Of a stretch of DNA of 64,000 nt, positions 54,937-64,000 are shown in pieces. The notes under the pieces are model-generated. The model did not search any database, was not told where the DNA came from, and was given only the letters and a program-made list of their open reading frames with translations. Origin of the DNA: Psychroserpens burtonensis DSM 12212 (GTDB lineage: Bacteria; Bacteroidota; Bacteroidia; Flavobacteriales; Flavobacteriaceae); the NCBI RefSeq assembly GCF_000425305.1, contig NZ_KE384346.1, positions 217,851 to 281,850 of the forward strand, in the 5' to 3' direction. Each line of letters begins with the position of its first letter. Position 1 is the stretch's first letter. The position numbers and the translations under genes are program-made.

Positions 54937-57498
54937 ATGGAAGAAGGAGAGAAATTGATCCCTATCAACATTGAGGATGAAATGAAATCTGCGTACATTG
55001 ATTATTCAATGTCGGTCATTGTGTCACGTGCATTACCAGATGTGAGAGATGGTTTAAAACCAGTTCACAGACGTGTACTTTATGGAATGCATGAACTTGG
55101 TGTTAGGTCAAATACTGCTCATAAAAAATCAGCAAGAATTGTCGGTGAAGTCTTAGGTAAGTACCATCCACATGGTGATACATCTGTTTATGACGCTATG
55201 GTTCGTATGGCTCAAGAATGGAGTTTGCGATACATGCTTGTAGATGGGCAAGGAAACTTTGGTTCTATAGATGGTGACAGTCCAGCAGCAATGCGTTATA
55301 CAGAGGCTAGAATGAAGAAGATATCTGAAGAAATGTTGGCAGATATTGATAAAGAGACGGTTGATCATAAATTAAATTTTGATGATACGCTTCAAGAGCC
55401 AACAGTGCTTCCTACAAGAGTTCCTGGACTTCTTATCAATGGTGCTTCTGGTATTGCAGTAGGTATGGCAACAAATATGCCTCCACATAATTTGTCTGAA
55501 GTTATAGATGGTACGATCGCATATATTGAGAACAATGATATAGAGATAGATGAATTAATAACACATATTAAAGCGCCAGATTTTCCAACAGGTGGAACTA
55601 TCTATGGATATGATGGTGTTCGTGAAGCTTTTAAGACAGGACGTGGGCGTATTGTCATTCGTGGTAAAGCAAGAATAGAAGAAGTACACGGAAAAGAAAG
55701 TATTATTGTGACCGAAATTCCTTATCAAGTCAATAAGGCAGACATGATTAAAAAAACGGCCGACTTAGTTAATGATAAAAAAATTGAAGGGATCACTCTT
55801 ATTAGAGATGAATCTGATAGAAATGGTATGCGTATTGTTTACGTTTTAAAACGTGACTCAATTCCAAATATAGTGCTGAACATGTTGTATAAATTTACAG
55901 CATTACAGTCGTCATTTAGTGTTAATAATATTGCATTAGTTAAGGGTCGCCCGCAGCTATTGAATCTAAAAGAAATGATTCATTATTTCGTTGAGCATAG
56001 ACATGAAGTTGTTGTTAGACGAACCAAATACGAATTGCGTAAAGCAGAAGAAAGAGCACATATCTTAGAAGGTTTAATTATAGCTTCAGATAATATTGAT
56101 GAAGTGATTGCGCTCATTCGAGCATCATCAAATGCCGATGAAGCAAAAGCTAAATTAATTGAGCGTTTTGAATTGTCAGAAATACAAGCTAAAGCCATCG
56201 TAGAAATGCGACTACGTCAGCTTACAGGTCTAGAACAAGACAAATTACGTAATGAGTATAACGAGTTGATGCAAACCATTGAGGATTTAAAAGATATTCT
56301 TGATAAAAAAGAGCGTCGTTATGAAATCATCAAAGAAGAACTGCATCTCATTAAAGAAAAATATGGTGATGAACGTCGTTCGGTCATTGAATATGCTGGT
56401 GGTGATTTAAGTATTGAAGATATGATTCCTGATGAGCAAGTCGTCATTACGATTTCTCATGCTGGTTATATTAAAAGAACCTCACTTACAGAATACAAAA
56501 CACAACATAGAGGAGGCGTTGGTCAAAAGGCATCAACCACTCGTAATGAAGATTTCTTAGAACATTTATTTGTGGGTACGAATCACCAATACATGTTGTT
56601 TTTCACTCAAAAAGGGAAATGTTTCTGGATGCGTGTTTATGAAATTCCAGAAGGAAGCAAGACTTCAAAAGGTAGAGCAATTCAAAATTTAATCAATATT
56701 GAACAAGACGATAAAGTAATGGCTTTTATCTGCACTCAAGATTTAAAAGATGAAGCGTATATCAATAGTCACTATGTTATTATGGCGACTAAAAAAGGAC
56801 AAGTAAAGAAAACATCGTTAGAGCAGTATTCTAGACCTCGTGCTAATGGTATTAACGCTATTACCATTAAAGCAGGAGATGAGTTACTAGAAGCAAAGTT
56901 AACTACAGGAAATAGTCAGGTGATGCTCGCTTTAAAATCTGGTAAAGCTATTCGTTTTGAAGAACAGAAAACAAGACCAATGGGGCGAAATGCTTCTGGT
57001 GTTAGAGGGATTAGATTAGCTAGTGATACTGATGAAGTTATTGGTATGATTGCTATTGAAAACCCTCAAGAAGAATCTGTCTTAGTTGTTTCTGAAAAAG
57101 GCTACGGAAAACGAAGCTATATCGATGATCCAGAAGATGGAGAAGCGATCTATAGAATTACTAATCGCGGAGGTAAAGGTGTTAAAACAATTTCTGTGAC
57201 TGAAAAAACGGGTCATTTAGTAGCTATTAAATCTGTAACCGATGAGGATGATTTAATGATTATAAATAGATCAGGAATAGCTATTAGAATGGCAGTTGCA
57301 GATTTACGTGTTATGGGTAGAGCGACACAAGGCGTAAAACTCATTAACTTAAAAGGAAATGATTCAATCGCAGCAGTAGCTAAAGTGATGAAGGAAGATG
57401 AGGTTGAAGAAACTGATGAAGAAACAGAGGATGAAAACATGGACATTCAAGATGAGAATGAAAATGGCACAACTCTTGATTCTAACGAAGAAGAATAA
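54937..57498 (+). CDS. gyrA: DNA gyrase subunit A
   Basis: 853 aa. The winged-helix/tower domain has the catalytic Tyr121 in [13 protein letters not shown]. The quinolone-pocket stretch [19 protein letters not shown] has Thr82 and Asp86 at the E. coli Ser83/Asp87 positions. The C-terminal beta-pinwheel carries six repeats, with the GyrA box-like RGGVGQKAS in the first (about 530), which identifies gyrase rather than ParC. The tail is highly acidic (about 820-853). It introduces negative supercoils with GyrB. It is followed after 22 bases by a TPR gene. Confidence 0.97.
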   Translation: MEEGEKLIPINIEDEMKSAYIDYSMSVIVSRALPDVRDGLKPVHRRVLYGMHELGVRSNTAHKKSARIVGEVLGKYHPHGDTSVYDAMVRMAQEWSLRYMLVDGQGNFGSIDGDSPAAMRYTEARMKKISEEMLADIDKETVDHKLNFDDTLQEPTVLPTRVPGLLINGASGIAVGMATNMPPHNLSEVIDGTIAYIENNDIEIDELITHIKAPDFPTGGTIYGYDGVREAFKTGRGRIVIRGKARIEEVHGKESIIVTEIPYQVNKADMIKKTADLVNDKKIEGITLIRDESDRNGMRIVYVLKRDSIPNIVLNMLYKFTALQSSFSVNNIALVKGRPQLLNLKEMIHYFVEHRHEVVVRRTKYELRKAEERAHILEGLIIASDNIDEVIALIRASSNADEAKAKLIERFELSEIQAKAIVEMRLRQLTGLEQDKLRNEYNELMQTIEDLKDILDKKERRYEIIKEELHLIKEKYGDERRSVIEYAGGDLSIEDMIPDEQVVITISHAGYIKRTSLTEYKTQHRGGVGQKASTTRNEDFLEHLFVGTNHQYMLFFTQKGKCFWMRVYEIPEGSKTSKGRAIQNLINIEQDDKVMAFICTQDLKDEAYINSHYVIMATKKGQVKKTSLEQYSRPRANGINAITIKAGDELLEAKLTTGNSQVMLALKSGKAIRFEEQKTRPMGRNASGVRGIRLASDTDEVIGMIAIENPQEESVLVVSEKGYGKRSYIDDPEDGEAIYRITNRGGKGVKTISVTEKTGHLVAIKSVTDEDDLMIINRSGIAIRMAVADLRVMGRATQGVKLINLKGNDSIAAVAKVMKEDEVEETDEETEDENMDIQDENENGTTLDSNEEE

Positions 57499-57520
57499 AT
57501 AAACCCTAAAATAACTAATA

Positions 57521-58795
57521 ATGAAAAAACAATTTATAGTTGCACTTGCACTGTTGGTAAGTACACTTTCTTTTGCACAAAAGAGTGAACTTAAAACAGC
57601 AGGAAAAGCGATTAAATCAGGTAATTTTGCAGATGCTAAATCTGCAATTCAATCTGCTGAATCTTTAATAGCTAATGCAGATGACAAATTAAAAGCTAAA
57701 TTTTATTTTTTAAAAGGCCAGGCATTATATGCTAATGGTGCAGGTTCTGATACAGATATGGATCAGGCAATTGAGAGTTTCAATATGGTTCAAAAAGTTG
57801 AAGGATCTTCCAAAGGGAAATATGGTTCAACTATTGAAGACTTAAAAGATCAAATGCTCAATAACTTTTTAACGAAAGCTAATGCAGCTTTGCAAAGTAA
57901 AGATTATGCGTCTTCATCTGCAGGTTTTGATAAAGCTTACCGCATGTCACCTATTGATACAACTTACTTGTATTATGCAGCATCTACTGCAGTTACAGGA
58001 CAAGATTATACAGCATCTTTAAAATTCTATGAAGAGCTTAGAGACTTAAAGTATAAAGGTGTCGTTATGGAGTTTACAGCTGTTAATAAGGAGACTGGAG
58101 TCGTTGAAACTTTTGATAATGGTTCGTTAAGAGACTTATCTGTAAGAGCGGGAACGCATATTACAGCTAAGGATAAGGAAACAGAATCTAAATCTGCTGA
58201 AATTGTAAAAAACATAGCATTAATTCATATAAGCCAGGGTAATGATGAAAAAGCTATAGAAGCAATGAAGTTGGCTAGAGCCCAAAATCCTGATGATTTG
58301 GGGTTGTTGATTTCTGAAGCGAATGTCCAATTAAAAATGGGAAATAAAGATCGTTTTAAGGAGCTTATGGAAGAGGCTACTTTAAAAGATCCTGAAAATG
58401 CTGAGTTACGATATAACTTAGGAGTTATTGCTGCAGAAGCTGGACAGAAAGAGGATGCGATGACCTATTATGAAAAAGCAATTGCATTAGATCCATCATA
58501 TACAGATGCCTATAATAATATCGCTGTTTTAATTTTATCTGAAGAAGGTTCAATCGTTGAAGAAATGAATTCTCTTGGTAATTCAAGTAAAGATAATAAG
58601 CGTTATGATGAGTTAAGAGTGAAAAGAACTGAGATACTTGAGTCTGCAATTCCTTATCTTGAGACGACTCTAAAGTTGAAGCCAAATGATGTTCAGGCAG
58701 TTCAAACCTTAATGAATATTTATAGAGGTAGTGGGCAAACGGATAAGTACAAGGAAATGAAGGCTAAATTGGAAACTCTACAAGCTGGGAATTAA
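57521..58795 (+). CDS. Periplasmic TPR protein
   Basis: 424 aa with a signal peptide ending SFAQ (about 20). TPR-like helices occur near 25-100, 110-170 and most clearly at 230-330 (GNDEKAIEAMKLARAQNPDD, AELRYNLGVIAAEAGQKEDA, YYEKAIALDPSYTDAYNNIA), with a last repeat near 370-410. Such proteins scaffold envelope complexes. It follows gyrA by 22 bases in what looks like one transcript, an arrangement I recall from other Flavobacteriaceae. Partner unknown. Confidence 0.88.
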   Translation: MKKQFIVALALLVSTLSFAQKSELKTAGKAIKSGNFADAKSAIQSAESLIANADDKLKAKFYFLKGQALYANGAGSDTDMDQAIESFNMVQKVEGSSKGKYGSTIEDLKDQMLNNFLTKANAALQSKDYASSSAGFDKAYRMSPIDTTYLYYAASTAVTGQDYTASLKFYEELRDLKYKGVVMEFTAVNKETGVVETFDNGSLRDLSVRAGTHITAKDKETESKSAEIVKNIALIHISQGNDEKAIEAMKLARAQNPDDLGLLISEANVQLKMGNKDRFKELMEEATLKDPENAELRYNLGVIAAEAGQKEDAMTYYEKAIALDPSYTDAYNNIAVLILSEEGSIVEEMNSLGNSSKDNKRYDELRVKRTEILESAIPYLETTLKLKPNDVQAVQTLMNIYRGSGQTDKYKEMKAKLETLQAGN

Positions 58796-58815
58796 CTAAA
58801 AATAGTAACTTTATT

Positions 58816-58850
58816 AAAAAAGCGATTAGAAATTCTAATCGCTTTTTTTT
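58816..58850. terminator. Bidirectional terminator after gyrA-TPR
   Basis: AGCGATTAGA and TCTAATCGCT with a three-base loop, A-run before and eight T residues after. The T-run overlaps the stop codon of the converging NlpC/P60 gene. Confidence 0.88.
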
Positions 58851-59598
58851 ATATGATTTTTTTAATCACTCTTAATTTATGAGTGTGAATTTTTCTATCT
58901 GCATTATAAATCCCGGAGTGATCTAACCTGTCAATCCTAACTTTTCCATGTGCATGAATGATATAATTATCTTCCATAATGATACCAACATGAATGATGT
59001 TTCCTTCTGCGTTATCAAAAAAAGCTAAATCTCCAGGCTCACTTTCTTCAATAAAACTTAATGCTTGGCCTTGGGTAGCTTGCTGAGAGGCATCTCTTAA
59101 AATGGAGTAGCCATTTAATTTATAGACCATTTGTGTAAAACCAGAACAATCTATACCAAAAGGCGTTTTTCCTCCCCAAAGATAGGGTGCATTTAAATAC
59201 GTAAATGCTGTAGTTATAAGATTTGATTTCTTTTGTTTTGAACGTATCGAGCTACCGTCAAAAGTATGCTGTAATAGTTCAAGTCCATTTAAGGAAGAAC
59301 CTATAGGAATTGTATATAATTTATCGTCAGTATCCTGAATGAATTCAATTAAATCTAAAGACAATTTATGATCTTGACATTTAATAGTCTTGTAGTCGTT
59401 TTCATTAATATCTAAAAACTGTTTGTTATCTATCCAGCCTTCATATTTATCATAAGCTAATCGAATTTTGCTCCAAGATTTACGGTGCTCTAAAACTTTG
59501 AAAATTTCACCATAAAGCACTTGTGACACAAGCTCTGTTGAATCACTGGGTTCAATTCTAAGAGGTACAATGCTCAGATTACAAATTCCGTATAGCAT
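58849..59598 (-). CDS. NlpC/P60 (C40) peptidase with SH3-like domain
   Basis: 249 aa. An SH3-type domain (about 8-65; QVLYGEIFKVLEHRKSWSKI, YEGWIDNKQF) precedes the C40 domain: catalytic Cys in TPFGIDCSGFTQMVYKL (about 150), His in EGNIIHVGIIM and a third polar residue in NYIIHAHG. Such enzymes cut peptidoglycan stem peptides between D-Glu and the diamino acid. No signal peptide is visible from this start, which is common for this flavobacterial type and may mean action on recycled muropeptides. It is nine bases downstream of the thiolase gene. Confidence 0.92.
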   Translation of the reverse strand: MLYGICNLSIVPLRIEPSDSTELVSQVLYGEIFKVLEHRKSWSKIRLAYDKYEGWIDNKQFLDINENDYKTIKCQDHKLSLDLIEFIQDTDDKLYTIPIGSSLNGLELLQHTFDGSSIRSKQKKSNLITTAFTYLNAPYLWGGKTPFGIDCSGFTQMVYKLNGYSILRDASQQATQGQALSFIEESEPGDLAFFDNAEGNIIHVGIIMEDNYIIHAHGKVRIDRLDHSGIYNADRKIHTHKLRVIKKII

Positions 59599-59607
59599 TA
59601 CATTATG

Positions 59608-60786
59608 TTAATTACGTTCAATTATAACTGCAGAAGCTCCACCACCACCATTGCAAATAGCAGCGGCTCCAATTTTTGCATTATTTTGTTGAAGAACGCT
59701 TAACAAGGTAATAATGATTCTAACGCCAGAGCATCCTAGTGGATGACCTAAAGAAACTGCGCCACCATTAACATTAACATTGCTATCATTTAATCCAAGA
59801 ATTTTCATATTAGCTAAACCAACTATTGAGAATGCTTCATTAAATTCAAAATAGTCTACATCACTTAAAGATACTCCTGCTTTTTTTAGAGCTTTAGGTA
59901 ATGCCTTTGCTGGTGCTGTTGTGAACCATTTTGGATCATGAGCAGCATCTGCGAAACCTTTTATTGTTGCTAGAGGAGTTAAGCCTAAGGCTTCTGCCTT
60001 TTCTCTACTCATTAAAACCATCGCTCCAGCACCATCATTTATTGTAGATGCATTAGCAGCTGTAACTGTACCGTCTTTTGAGAAAGCAGGCCTTAGTCCT
60101 GGAATCTTATCTAATTTTACATTGCTGTATTCTTCATCTTTAGTTACAAAAACTGGTTCACCGCGACGTTGTGGTACTTCTACAGGGACAACTTCATCGT
60201 CATATTTTCCAGCTTCCCAAGCGGCCGCAGAACGTTTATAAGATTGAATAGCAAAATTATCTTGATCTTCTCTCGAGAATTTATATTCTGTAGCACAAGC
60301 GTCTGCGCAAACACCCATTGCATTTTGATCGTAGGCATCTACTAATCCGTCTTTTTGCATCCCGTCAATTAAAGTTGCTGGTCCAAATTTGGTAGCAGAT
60401 CTTGCATGTAAATAGTGAGGAATCAAACTCATATTTTCCATCCCTCCAGCGACAACAATATCAGTATCACCTAGGGCAATAGATTGTGCAGCTTGCATAA
60501 CCGCTTTCATACCAGAAGCACAAACTTTATTAATTGTTGTACAAGGTACAGTATTAGGTATACCAGCATAAATTGCTGCTTGTCGAGCAGGAGCTTGACC
60601 AGTTCCAGCTTGTACGACATTGCCCATTAATACCTCTTCAACTAAGTCTGGATTTAGATTTATTTTATCTAAAGCACCTTTAATAGCTATAGCACCAAGT
60701 CTTGGTGCAGGAATTGTTGATAATGACCCTAAAAAACTTCCAATTGGAGTTCTTGCAGTTGATACGATAACGACCTCTCTACTCAT
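59608..60786 (-). CDS. Acetyl-CoA C-acetyltransferase (thiolase II family)
   Basis: 392 aa. The nucleophilic Cys is in TTINKVCASGMKAVM (about 83-97), the substrate His in SLGHPLGCSG (about 346) and the second active-site Cys in AAICNGGGGASA (about 376). It interconverts two acetyl-CoA with acetoacetyl-CoA, serving fatty-acid or ketone metabolism. Length and motifs fit the biosynthetic/degradative thiolase family; AtoB- versus FadA-type cannot be decided. Cotranscribed with the NlpC/P60 gene. Confidence 0.95.
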   Translation of the reverse strand: MSREVVIVSTARTPIGSFLGSLSTIPAPRLGAIAIKGALDKINLNPDLVEEVLMGNVVQAGTGQAPARQAAIYAGIPNTVPCTTINKVCASGMKAVMQAAQSIALGDTDIVVAGGMENMSLIPHYLHARSATKFGPATLIDGMQKDGLVDAYDQNAMGVCADACATEYKFSREDQDNFAIQSYKRSAAAWEAGKYDDEVVPVEVPQRRGEPVFVTKDEEYSNVKLDKIPGLRPAFSKDGTVTAANASTINDGAGAMVLMSREKAEALGLTPLATIKGFADAAHDPKWFTTAPAKALPKALKKAGVSLSDVDYFEFNEAFSIVGLANMKILGLNDSNVNVNGGAVSLGHPLGCSGVRIIITLLSVLQQNNAKIGAAAICNGGGGASAVIIERN

Positions 60787-60948
60787 TTTAAATCTTGTTT
60801 AATTTCAAGTCGTAAAATTAAACATTTTTTAATTAATGAGTAGCTTAGAACCAATAACATCAGTTCTATTATATTTTCTTACTTTTGAAATCGGAAGCTC
60901 TCTACTTGAAAGCATTTTGTTTACTTCGAATGCTTAAATTTTTTTAAA

Positions 60949-62994
60949 ATGAATGATTTAATTAATAAATGGTATCGTAATCACGCACTTTTGTATAAAG
61001 TGCTTTTGTTCTTTAGTACGACGTTTTTGATTGTTTATTTATTTCCGAAGAGCGGAAAATTTAGATATGATTTTGATAAGGGCAAGCCGTGGCAATCTGA
61101 AAGTCTCCTTGCACCTTTTGATTTTGCGATAAAAAAATCTTCAGAAGAAATTGAACAAGAACAAATCGAGGTATCAGAGAGTAGTGCTGTGTATTTCGAT
61201 ATCGATAAATCGGTCCAATCAAATGTTATTGATTTGTATTCTGAGAAATTTAAATCCTCATTTGCCGATAGCATTGTTGCCAACAACATAAATTTATTTA
61301 ATGCTGGAGAATCGGCCATCAATGCCATTTATGAATTTGGAGTTTTAGACGAAGATTATGACTATTCTGCGAGTACGACTATTATTTTATTAGACGATCA
61401 AACCCAGTATGGAGAAACACAATTCTCTAATCTTACTAAATTAGATGGCTTTAGAATTGTCATTGAGAATGAGTTGAATATTAATGGATTATCGAAATTT
61501 GAAGCTGCATTTGTATCTGTTTTCTTTGATATCATTAAACCGAATTTAAAACTCAATTTGTCACTAACACAAAATGCTTTAGATGAAAAACTTGAAAGTA
61601 TATCAAGTGTTAGAGGTAGTATTGAAAAAGGAACACTCATTATCTCTAAAGGAGAAATTGTTGAGGGTAATAAGTACGATGTTTTAAAATCACTCGAAAC
61701 AGAATATGAATCACAAGTTTGGAATGAGTCTAACTATAACCTTATCATATTTGCTTATTCATTGCTTGTGTCCTTAGCATTATTAATGCTTTTATTATTT
61801 CTTCGGAAATATAGAATGGAAGTATTTCTTGATAATACTAAAGTTACTTTTATCTTTTTCAACATTCTACTCATGATTTTGTTGACGACATTGGTCATCA
61901 ATTATAATTCAATATATGTTTATGTAGTGCCATTATGTATTCTTCCATTAGTTTTGAAAGCGTTTTTTGATGCGCGTTTAGGTTTGTTTGCTCATGTTTT
62001 GACAGTGCTTTTATTAGGGTTTATTGTGCCTAATAGCTATGAATATATGTTTCTCCAAATAATAGCAGGTATTGTGACCATATTAACGGTTTCGGAATTA
62101 TATAAACGAGCAAATTTGTTTATTTCTGTAGGTCAAATCACTCTGATTTATATCATTGCCTATTTTGCTTTTTTCGTGATACAAGAAGGCGATATATCAA
62201 ATTTAGACCCATCTACTTTTGGGTTATTTGTTTTATGTGGACTTGCTACCTTGTTTGTGCAACCATTAATATATATCTATGAGAAAGTATTTGGTCTAGT
62301 CTCTGATGTGTCACTATTAGAGCTTTCTGATACGAATACAAAGCTTTTAAAAGAACTTTCTAATAAGGCGCCAGGCACATTTCATCATTCATTAAATGTT
62401 GCTAATTTAGCTGAAGCGTCTGCAAATGAAGTTGGAGCAAACGCCATGTTGATTAGAGTAGGAGCTTTGTATCATGATGTGGGGAAAATGAAAAATCCAA
62501 CTTATTTCACAGAGAACCAAGCAACAGGGATTAATCCTCACGATGAATTATCACCGCGCGAAAGTGCGAAGATTATCATTGATCATGTTTTAGATGGCAT
62601 AGAGATCGCCAAAAAAAATAATTTACCAGATCGCGTAATTGATTTTATAAGAACCCATCATGGAACGAGTTTAGTTTATTATTTCTATAGAAAGGAAAAA
62701 GATTTAATTGAGGATACCAATCAAGATGATTTTAGATATCCAGGACCACAACCATATAGTAAGGAAACAGCTATATTAATGATGTGTGATAGCGTAGAAG
62801 CAGCATCGAAAAGTTTAAAAGAGCCTACCAGTACTAAGATAGATAAGTTCGTAGAAACTATTATAGATAAACAAATGGAAGACGGTCAATTTTTAAACGC
62901 TAATATCACATTTAAGGAGATACAATCTATCAAGAAAGTACTGAAAACGAAGTTGGCAAACATATTTCATTTAAGAATTGAATATCCTGAATAA
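60949..62994 (+). CDS. HD-family phosphohydrolase, 7TMR-HDED / PgpH type
   Basis: 681 aa. One N-terminal membrane segment (about 17-33) is followed by an extracellular 7TMR-HDED domain (about 45-260), seven membrane segments (about 265-455) and a cytoplasmic HD domain (about 465-640). The HD metal motifs are APGTFHHSLNVANLAEA, ALYHDVGKMKNP and FIRTHHGTSLVYYF. Proteins of this order (PgpH) hydrolyse cyclic di-AMP, so this gene is the likely c-di-AMP phosphodiesterase, with the outer domain sensing an unknown cue. Confidence 0.93.
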   Translation: MNDLINKWYRNHALLYKVLLFFSTTFLIVYLFPKSGKFRYDFDKGKPWQSESLLAPFDFAIKKSSEEIEQEQIEVSESSAVYFDIDKSVQSNVIDLYSEKFKSSFADSIVANNINLFNAGESAINAIYEFGVLDEDYDYSASTTIILLDDQTQYGETQFSNLTKLDGFRIVIENELNINGLSKFEAAFVSVFFDIIKPNLKLNLSLTQNALDEKLESISSVRGSIEKGTLIISKGEIVEGNKYDVLKSLETEYESQVWNESNYNLIIFAYSLLVSLALLMLLLFLRKYRMEVFLDNTKVTFIFFNILLMILLTTLVINYNSIYVYVVPLCILPLVLKAFFDARLGLFAHVLTVLLLGFIVPNSYEYMFLQIIAGIVTILTVSELYKRANLFISVGQITLIYIIAYFAFFVIQEGDISNLDPSTFGLFVLCGLATLFVQPLIYIYEKVFGLVSDVSLLELSDTNTKLLKELSNKAPGTFHHSLNVANLAEASANEVGANAMLIRVGALYHDVGKMKNPTYFTENQATGINPHDELSPRESAKIIIDHVLDGIEIAKKNNLPDRVIDFIRTHHGTSLVYYFYRKEKDLIEDTNQDDFRYPGPQPYSKETAILMMCDSVEAASKSLKEPTSTKIDKFVETIIDKQMEDGQFLNANITFKEIQSIKKVLKTKLANIFHLRIEYPE

Positions 62995-63091
62995 TATTCA
63001 AAAAATAAATTAAAAATTGTTGTGTTCTTTATAATGATAAGTTACCTTTGCAACCGCATTTGAGATAGAATGCTAAGTTCATAAATTTAAC

Positions 63092-63180
63092 GGAGAGGTG
63101 CCTGAGTGGCCGAAAGGAACGGTTTGCTAAATCGTCGTACTTAGAAATAGGTACCCAGGGTTCGAATCCCTGTCTCTCCG
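63092..63180 (+). tRNA. tRNA-Ser (anticodon GCT)
   Basis: 89 nt with acceptor GGAGAGG/TCTCTCC (one G-U pair), discriminator G, anticodon loop TTTGCTAAA, a long class II variable arm (CGTACTTAGAAATAGGTAC) and T-loop GGTTCGAATCC. The 3' CCA is not encoded. Confidence 0.97.
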
Positions 63181-63214
63181 CAAATGTTATTAGTAATTTA
63201 AAGTATAACCAATT

Positions 63215-63289
63215 CGGGGTGTAGCGTAGCCCGGTTATCGCGCCACGTTTGGGACGTGGAGGCCGCAGGTTCGAATCCTGCCACCCCGA
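63215..63289 (+). tRNA. tRNA-Pro (anticodon TGG)
   Basis: 75 nt with acceptor CGGGGTG/CACCCCG, discriminator A, anticodon stem CCACG/CGTGG around loop TTTGGGA, and T-loop GGTTCGAATCC. CCA is not encoded. It is 34 bases after tRNA-Ser, probably one transcript. Confidence 0.97.
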
Positions 63290-63293
63290 CTTC

Positions 63294-63325
63294 TAGCCTA
63301 ACTTTTATAGTTAGGCTTTTTTTTT
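63294..63325 (+). terminator. Terminator of the tRNA pair
   Basis: AGCCTAAC and GTTAGGCT flank TTTTATA, followed by nine T residues. Confidence 0.88.
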
Positions 63326-63336
63326 GTTATCTATTT

Positions 63337-63480
63337 TTAATGTGCTTCATATAATTTTATTGCTATCTCCATCGTTTCTAATCCATCTCCTAGTACCTCA
63401 TTATGTTTTAATTGAACGACAGTTTTTATAACCAAAGAATTGTGATGAGTCTCAATACATTTATTTACTTCGCAAAACAT
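63337..63480 (-). CDS. Short ORF beside the IS element, possible truncated gene
   Basis: 47 aa from the ATG (MFCEVNKCIETHHNSLVIKT, ending KLYEAH). The frame stays open upstream of that ATG for about 15 further codons before a stop, so this may be the 3' remnant of a longer gene interrupted on the IS30 side. Amino-acid make-up looks protein-like, but no family is recognised. Confidence 0.3.
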   Translation of the reverse strand: MFCEVNKCIETHHNSLVIKTVVQLKHNEVLGDGLETMEIAIKLYEAH

Positions 63481-63659
63481 TATTATATGTGTACATTTTA
63501 TCCAGAGTATATCTTCAGAGTACTTTTAAGGTGTAAATTACGAATCGTTTTTATTTTTAAAAGGGTGTGCCCCAAAAATATCTTACGGTAACTTTGAAGC
63601 TATGAGATAAGACATTTTTATTGTAATCTGTTTAATTTCTGTTTTAGGATTTGCTGAGT

Positions 63660-64000
63660 TCAACCCATAAGTGCAACACACTTATTATTTAGGACTTCAA
63701 TAGGGTTATTATAATTAAACTTTCTAATTGGTCTGTAATTTAGTAATTTTTCTACTTCTTTTATTCTCTTAGCTGAGACTTCTCTAAGGTCTGTTTTCTT
63801 TGGAAAAAATCTTCTTATTACACCTATTCTGTTTTCGACAGTTCCCTTATCTTGAGAGGTATATGGTCTTGTGAAGTATGCTTTGACATTCACGTCTTTT
63901 GCTATTTCACCATGCCGAGCAAACTCCTTTCCATTGTCAAATGTTATTGTCTTAATCCAAGATGAGTCAAAATTTGTAAGCCGTTCATTCATTTTTTGAT
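63660..64000 (-). mobile_element. IS30-family transposase, C-terminal part, continues beyond window
   Basis: The frame is open to the window edge, so the gene starts outside. The catalytic DDE core of IS30 is clear: IKTITFDNGKEFARHGEIAK (second Asp), YFTRPYTSQDKGTVENRIGV (Glu) and IRRFFPKKTDLREVSAKRI, then LLNYRPIRKFNYNNPIEVLN. The element's outer end probably lies between the stop and about 63560, where AAAAGGGTGTGCCCCAAAAA could hold the terminal inverted repeat; the other end is not visible to confirm it. Confidence 0.9.

Noticed and set aside
60880..60887. TACTTTTG before the HD phosphohydrolase gene as a promoter
   Set aside because: The -7 element fits but no TTG is found 17-23 bases upstream; too weak to list.

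Overview
The window is a piece of a low-GC chromosome from a member of the Bacteroidota, most likely the family Flavobacteriaceae. This rests on a giant surface protein ending in a type IX secretion (T9SS) sorting domain, a FecR/TonB receptor pair, a B12 uptake locus with a BtuG-like surface propeller, paired DUF4252 proteins behind an ECF sigma factor, Bacteroidota-type TTG/TAnnTTTG promoters, and many lipoproteins. Genus cannot be fixed from sequence alone.

Layout. 1-3.1 kb: end of a FecR anti-sigma gene overlapping its TonB-dependent receptor. 3.1-8.2 kb (minus): thioesterase, small membrane protein, rmuC, then a SCO copper-chaperone-like protein, a His-rich TPR protein and a small lipoprotein. 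8.4-15.6 kb: cobalamin uptake, with a BtuCDF-type ABC importer on the minus strand diverging from a cobalamin riboswitch, a BtuB-like receptor, a Calx-beta/beta-propeller BtuG-like lipoprotein and a PAS protein. 15.7-19.7 kb: S41 protease lipoprotein, then an ECF sigma / membrane protein / two DUF4252 cassette with its own likely ECF promoter. 19.8-22 kb: a 59-aa membrane protein, purB and a decayed pseudogene. 22-32.7 kb: haem-binding protein, glycosyltransferase, composite hairpin repeats, YebC, Prc protease, pterin dehydratase, an SDR protein, gcvT, an aminopeptidase P and two small exported proteins. 32.7-37.9 kb: threonine operon thrA-thrB-thrC with unusually long, repeat-bearing gaps. 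38.2-42.9 kb: nnrD/E, a TlpA-like thioredoxin lipoprotein and hutH. 43.3-51.0 kb: a 2590-aa cysteine-rich repeat adhesin with three CUB domains and a T9SS tail. 51.0-51.8 kb: a degenerate 399-bp tandem duplication. 51.7-63 kb: STAS-like protein, clpC, gyrA, TPR protein, NlpC/P60 protein, thiolase and a PgpH-type HD phosphohydrolase. 63-64 kb: tRNA-Ser(GCT), tRNA-Pro(TGG) and the 3' part of an IS30-family transposase running off the window.

Functional links. In the B12 locus, the surface lipoprotein and TonB receptor would capture and import cobalamin across the outer membrane, and the ABC importer would move it across the inner membrane; the outer-membrane arm is under riboswitch control. The sigma cassette and the FecR pair are two separate envelope-signalling modules. 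The most unexpected signal is not a gene: the octamer TTCCGAAG occurs about 20 times on both strands, in all reading frames and in intergenic DNA, where base composition predicts one or two.
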